The position numbers and the translations under genes were made by a program. Positions 5,384 through 7,141 of a stretch of DNA of 7,141 nucleotides are shown piece after piece. Below the pieces are notes generated by a model, which did no database searches, was not told the origin of the DNA, and worked only from the letters and a program-made list of their open reading frames with translations. The stretch lies in contig CAMJAO010000105.1 in NCBI GenBank assembly GCA_946403615.1, positions 1 through 7,141 of the forward strand, in the 5' to 3' direction. Each line of letters starts with the position of its first letter. Position 1 is the stretch's first letter. This stretch comes from an uncultured Prevotellaceae bacterium. Its GTDB lineage: Bacteria > Bacteroidota > Bacteroidia > Bacteroidales > Bacteroidaceae.

Positions 5384-7048
5384 TTATTTGACCCTTCCGG
5401 CCTCTTTCACGCATTGCTCAAAGTCGTCGCGGTCAACGATGGCGTTGCTTTTCAGGCGCGCGCGATAATTATAGATGGTATTGACGCTGTAATTGAGAAA
5501 TTCCGCTATCTTTGAACTGTCGTCGATACCAAGACGGATAAGCGCCAAAATGCGAAGGTCAGTATTCATACGCTTGTCTTTCTCCAATGCTAACCGTTGG
5601 TCAGGTTTCAACAGTTGGTTCACCTCTTCCACGAAATTGGGGAAGAGATGCAGGAAGGCGGCGTCGAAACTGCCGAACAACTCCTCTAATTGCTGGTTTT
5701 TCGAGTCATGGCTGCGCGTCGTGTTGTACAGTTCCTCATATTCGTGGTTTTTTATCATCTTGTTCACCCGTTTGCGGAACACGTCCATCTTATCGATATA
5801 AATGGAACACAGTCGCATGAAGCGCCCCACATATTCTTCTTTCACCCTGTTCGACTCCGCCAGTTGTGCGTTGAGCAGGTGCAACTGGCTGTTCACGTCA
5901 GACAGTTCTTGGTTTTTCTCATGCAACAACTCGTTGGCATTGGCCAGCATGGCGTTGGTCTTCTCCTGCCGTTTTTGCGTGGCGGCCAACCGCTTTCGTT
6001 GTCGGTTCACATAGAAGAGCGACGCCAGCAGCAGCAACGCCATCACGCTGATGACGATGATGGTCTGTTGCAGACGGTGGCTGTTTTGCTCGCTTTGTTT
6101 CTTATAATTGTTGGCGATGGCCGCCAACAGGGGCGCGATTTGCCAACTCCGCTGACGCGATCCGTATTTCCCTGCGCAATCGCTGGTGAAGGTGATGTAA
6201 CGGTACGAACGGTCCACATCGCCCTGCAACATCAGTTGGTTGGCCAACTCCCACAGCGACCCTTGGTCGAGCACGGCGTTGCGCACGTCAGAAAGTGCAG
6301 ACTCCGACAACCAGTACATCATTTCTATACTGTCGTTCACAGCTTTATATTCCAAATAGCGGTAGAGAGCCACCAAGGCATAACGGTGGCTGCCGGGCGT
6401 GACATGCTTCAACCACTCGTCATTGATGGCTTTCGACTGCTCGTATCTGCCTGCCGTCATGTCAATCATCTCGCGTCGCAGGAAACTGACGTCGGAGGTG
6501 TCGGGCACCACGGCCAGCAACTGCTCCTGATATTTGTCGGCCGTCTCCTGATATTTCACTCGCATGTCTTCCAGATGGGTGTAATACGCCAATTCGTTAT
6601 AGACATGGTTTTGAGCCTCGTAATACACCCCCAGCGCATGCTGGTCCAATGTCGCGGGCTGTATTTGCTGCAGTATCTCCAGCGCTTCGTCGTACATGCC
6701 GGCGTTTGAGCAGCGCAGCGCCAACAACGAGCGGCATTCGCCTGCGCGTGAGGGATGTTGCAACCGCTCAGCCAGCGTGATGCACTGGTTGAGATAATAG
6801 ATGGCAGAGTCATTGATGAAAGGGCGGTATTTGTCATAGAGACGGAACGACAGGTCGTAGCGCAATTCGTCGTCATCGGCCTGAGCCAGTTCGTTCGTCA
6901 ACAGTGCCACCTCTTTGTCGTGCATAGCCACATATTCAGGAAAGCGTTCTATCTCTTTGTCCAGACATTGGTAGAGAGAGTCGAGCGGGCGCTGTGCGTG
7001 AATGGTCCCACAAACTACGGCAAAGAGTATCAGGATGATGTGTCGCAT
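5384..7048 (-). CDS. Membrane-spanning regulator of the DUF6377 type with periplasmic helical repeats and a C-terminal helix-turn-helix
   Basis: The protein has 554 residues. A signal peptide (1-18, ending IHA before Gln19) places the N-terminal part in the periplasm. Residues about 20-310 are almost all helical, with TPR-like repeats (for example DSAIYYLNQCITLAERL and AGMYDEALEILQQI). One membrane segment (about 319-337) is followed by a basic stop-transfer patch, RQRKRL. A coiled coil covers about 342-395. The cytoplasmic C-terminal part ends in a helix-turn-helix of LuxR-like type (about 488-525, TDLRILALIRLGI through SVNTIYNYRARLKS). This order matches the Bacteroidetes DUF6377 proteins, which are thought to be transcription regulators and often sit near polysaccharide-use genes. 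Sensing in the periplasm, dimerisation through the coiled coil and DNA binding from the membrane are inferred. No kinase or receiver domain is visible. The ATG at 7048 follows a good promoter and directly begins the signal peptide. The gene leads an operon with the lipoprotein gene. Confidence 0.88.
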   Translation of the reverse strand: MRHIILILFAVVCGTIHAQRPLDSLYQCLDKEIERFPEYVAMHDKEVALLTNELAQADDDELRYDLSFRLYDKYRPFINDSAIYYLNQCITLAERLQHPSRAGECRSLLALRCSNAGMYDEALEILQQIQPATLDQHALGVYYEAQNHVYNELAYYTHLEDMRVKYQETADKYQEQLLAVVPDTSDVSFLRREMIDMTAGRYEQSKAINDEWLKHVTPGSHRYALVALYRYLEYKAVNDSIEMMYWLSESALSDVRNAVLDQGSLWELANQLMLQGDVDRSYRYITFTSDCAGKYGSRQRSWQIAPLLAAIANNYKKQSEQNSHRLQQTIIVISVMALLLLASLFYVNRQRKRLAATQKRQEKTNAMLANANELLHEKNQELSDVNSQLHLLNAQLAESNRVKEEYVGRFMRLCSIYIDKMDVFRKRVNKMIKNHEYEELYNTTRSHDSKNQQLEELFGSFDAAFLHLFPNFVEEVNQLLKPDQRLALEKDKRMNTDLRILALIRLGIDDSSKIAEFLNYSVNTIYNYRARLKSNAIVDRDDFEQCVKEAGRVK

Positions 7049-7085
7049 GGTTTACAATACTAAGAGTGTATATTGGTTTCATTTG

Positions 7086-7116
7086 CAAAGATAGTGCAAG
7101 TCGAGGACAAAACAAA
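7086..7116 (-). promoter_or_regulatory. Bacteroidetes-type promoter for the regulator/lipoprotein operon
   Basis: Read on the minus strand, TATCTTTG (7093-7086) matches the -7 element TAnnTTTG exactly. TTTG (7116-7113) matches the -33 element, with a 19-base spacer. Transcription would start near 7079-7080, leaving a leader of about 30 bases before the ATG at 7048. Confidence 0.85.
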
Positions 7117-7141
7117 GAAACTCGTTCTTTTTTTGTTGAGA

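Noticed and set aside
5346..5414. N-terminal extension of the lipoprotein gene to an ATG at 5414
   Set aside because: It would overlap the regulator gene and place 23 polar residues before an intact lipoprotein signal sequence that starts at 5345.
5690..6709. Long plus-strand open frame (339 codons) opposite the regulator gene
   Set aside because: It lies entirely antisense to a well-supported gene, its translation is low-complexity (rich in His, Val, Gln, Leu) with no recognisable domain, and no promoter precedes it.

Overview
The window looks like an accessory carbohydrate-use region of a Bacteroidales bacterium, most likely Prevotella or a close relative. Three things point there. The secreted enzymes start with short signal peptides cut before Gln. 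Start codons follow A/T-rich leaders rather than Shine-Dalgarno sequences. The only clear promoter matches the Bacteroidetes pattern TTTG-N19-TAnnTTTG. The assignment rests on these traits and on protein families, not on a database match.

Left part (1-4194, plus strand): a run of three polysaccharide-degrading genes. It opens with the 3' part of an alpha/beta-hydrolase esterase (feruloyl or acetyl esterase type). Next is a 682-residue GH43 enzyme with a CBM6-like module and a further C-terminal beta-rich module. Last is a 484-residue GH43 enzyme of the arabinanase type with a C-terminal ricin-like (QxW) module. A strong hairpin separates the first two genes, only 28 bases separate the second and third, and a textbook intrinsic terminator ends the run. 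An esterase that frees ester-linked groups, an arabinofuranosidase/xylosidase-like GH43 and an arabinanase-like GH43 fit joint attack on an arabinose-rich plant polymer (arabinoxylan or pectic arabinan). The substrate is inferred. No SusC/SusD pair lies in the window, so this is at most one end of a polysaccharide utilization locus.

Middle (4195-4505): about 310 bases without a convincing gene between two convergent operons. It holds a nested inverted repeat with an overlapping alternative hairpin, a GC-rich hairpin that may terminate the minus-strand operon, and three tandem copies of a 9-base unit.

Right part (4506-7141, minus strand): a two-gene operon read leftward from a clear Bacteroidetes promoter. 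The first gene encodes a membrane-spanning regulator of the DUF6377 type, with a periplasmic helical-repeat region, one membrane segment, a coiled coil and a C-terminal helix-turn-helix. The second encodes an uncharacterised lipoprotein of 279 residues that appears to consist of two diverged copies of one domain. The pairing suggests an envelope sensing system in which the lipoprotein may work with the regulator's periplasmic part. This is the least described biology in the window. Whether it controls the neighbouring glycosidases is unknown.
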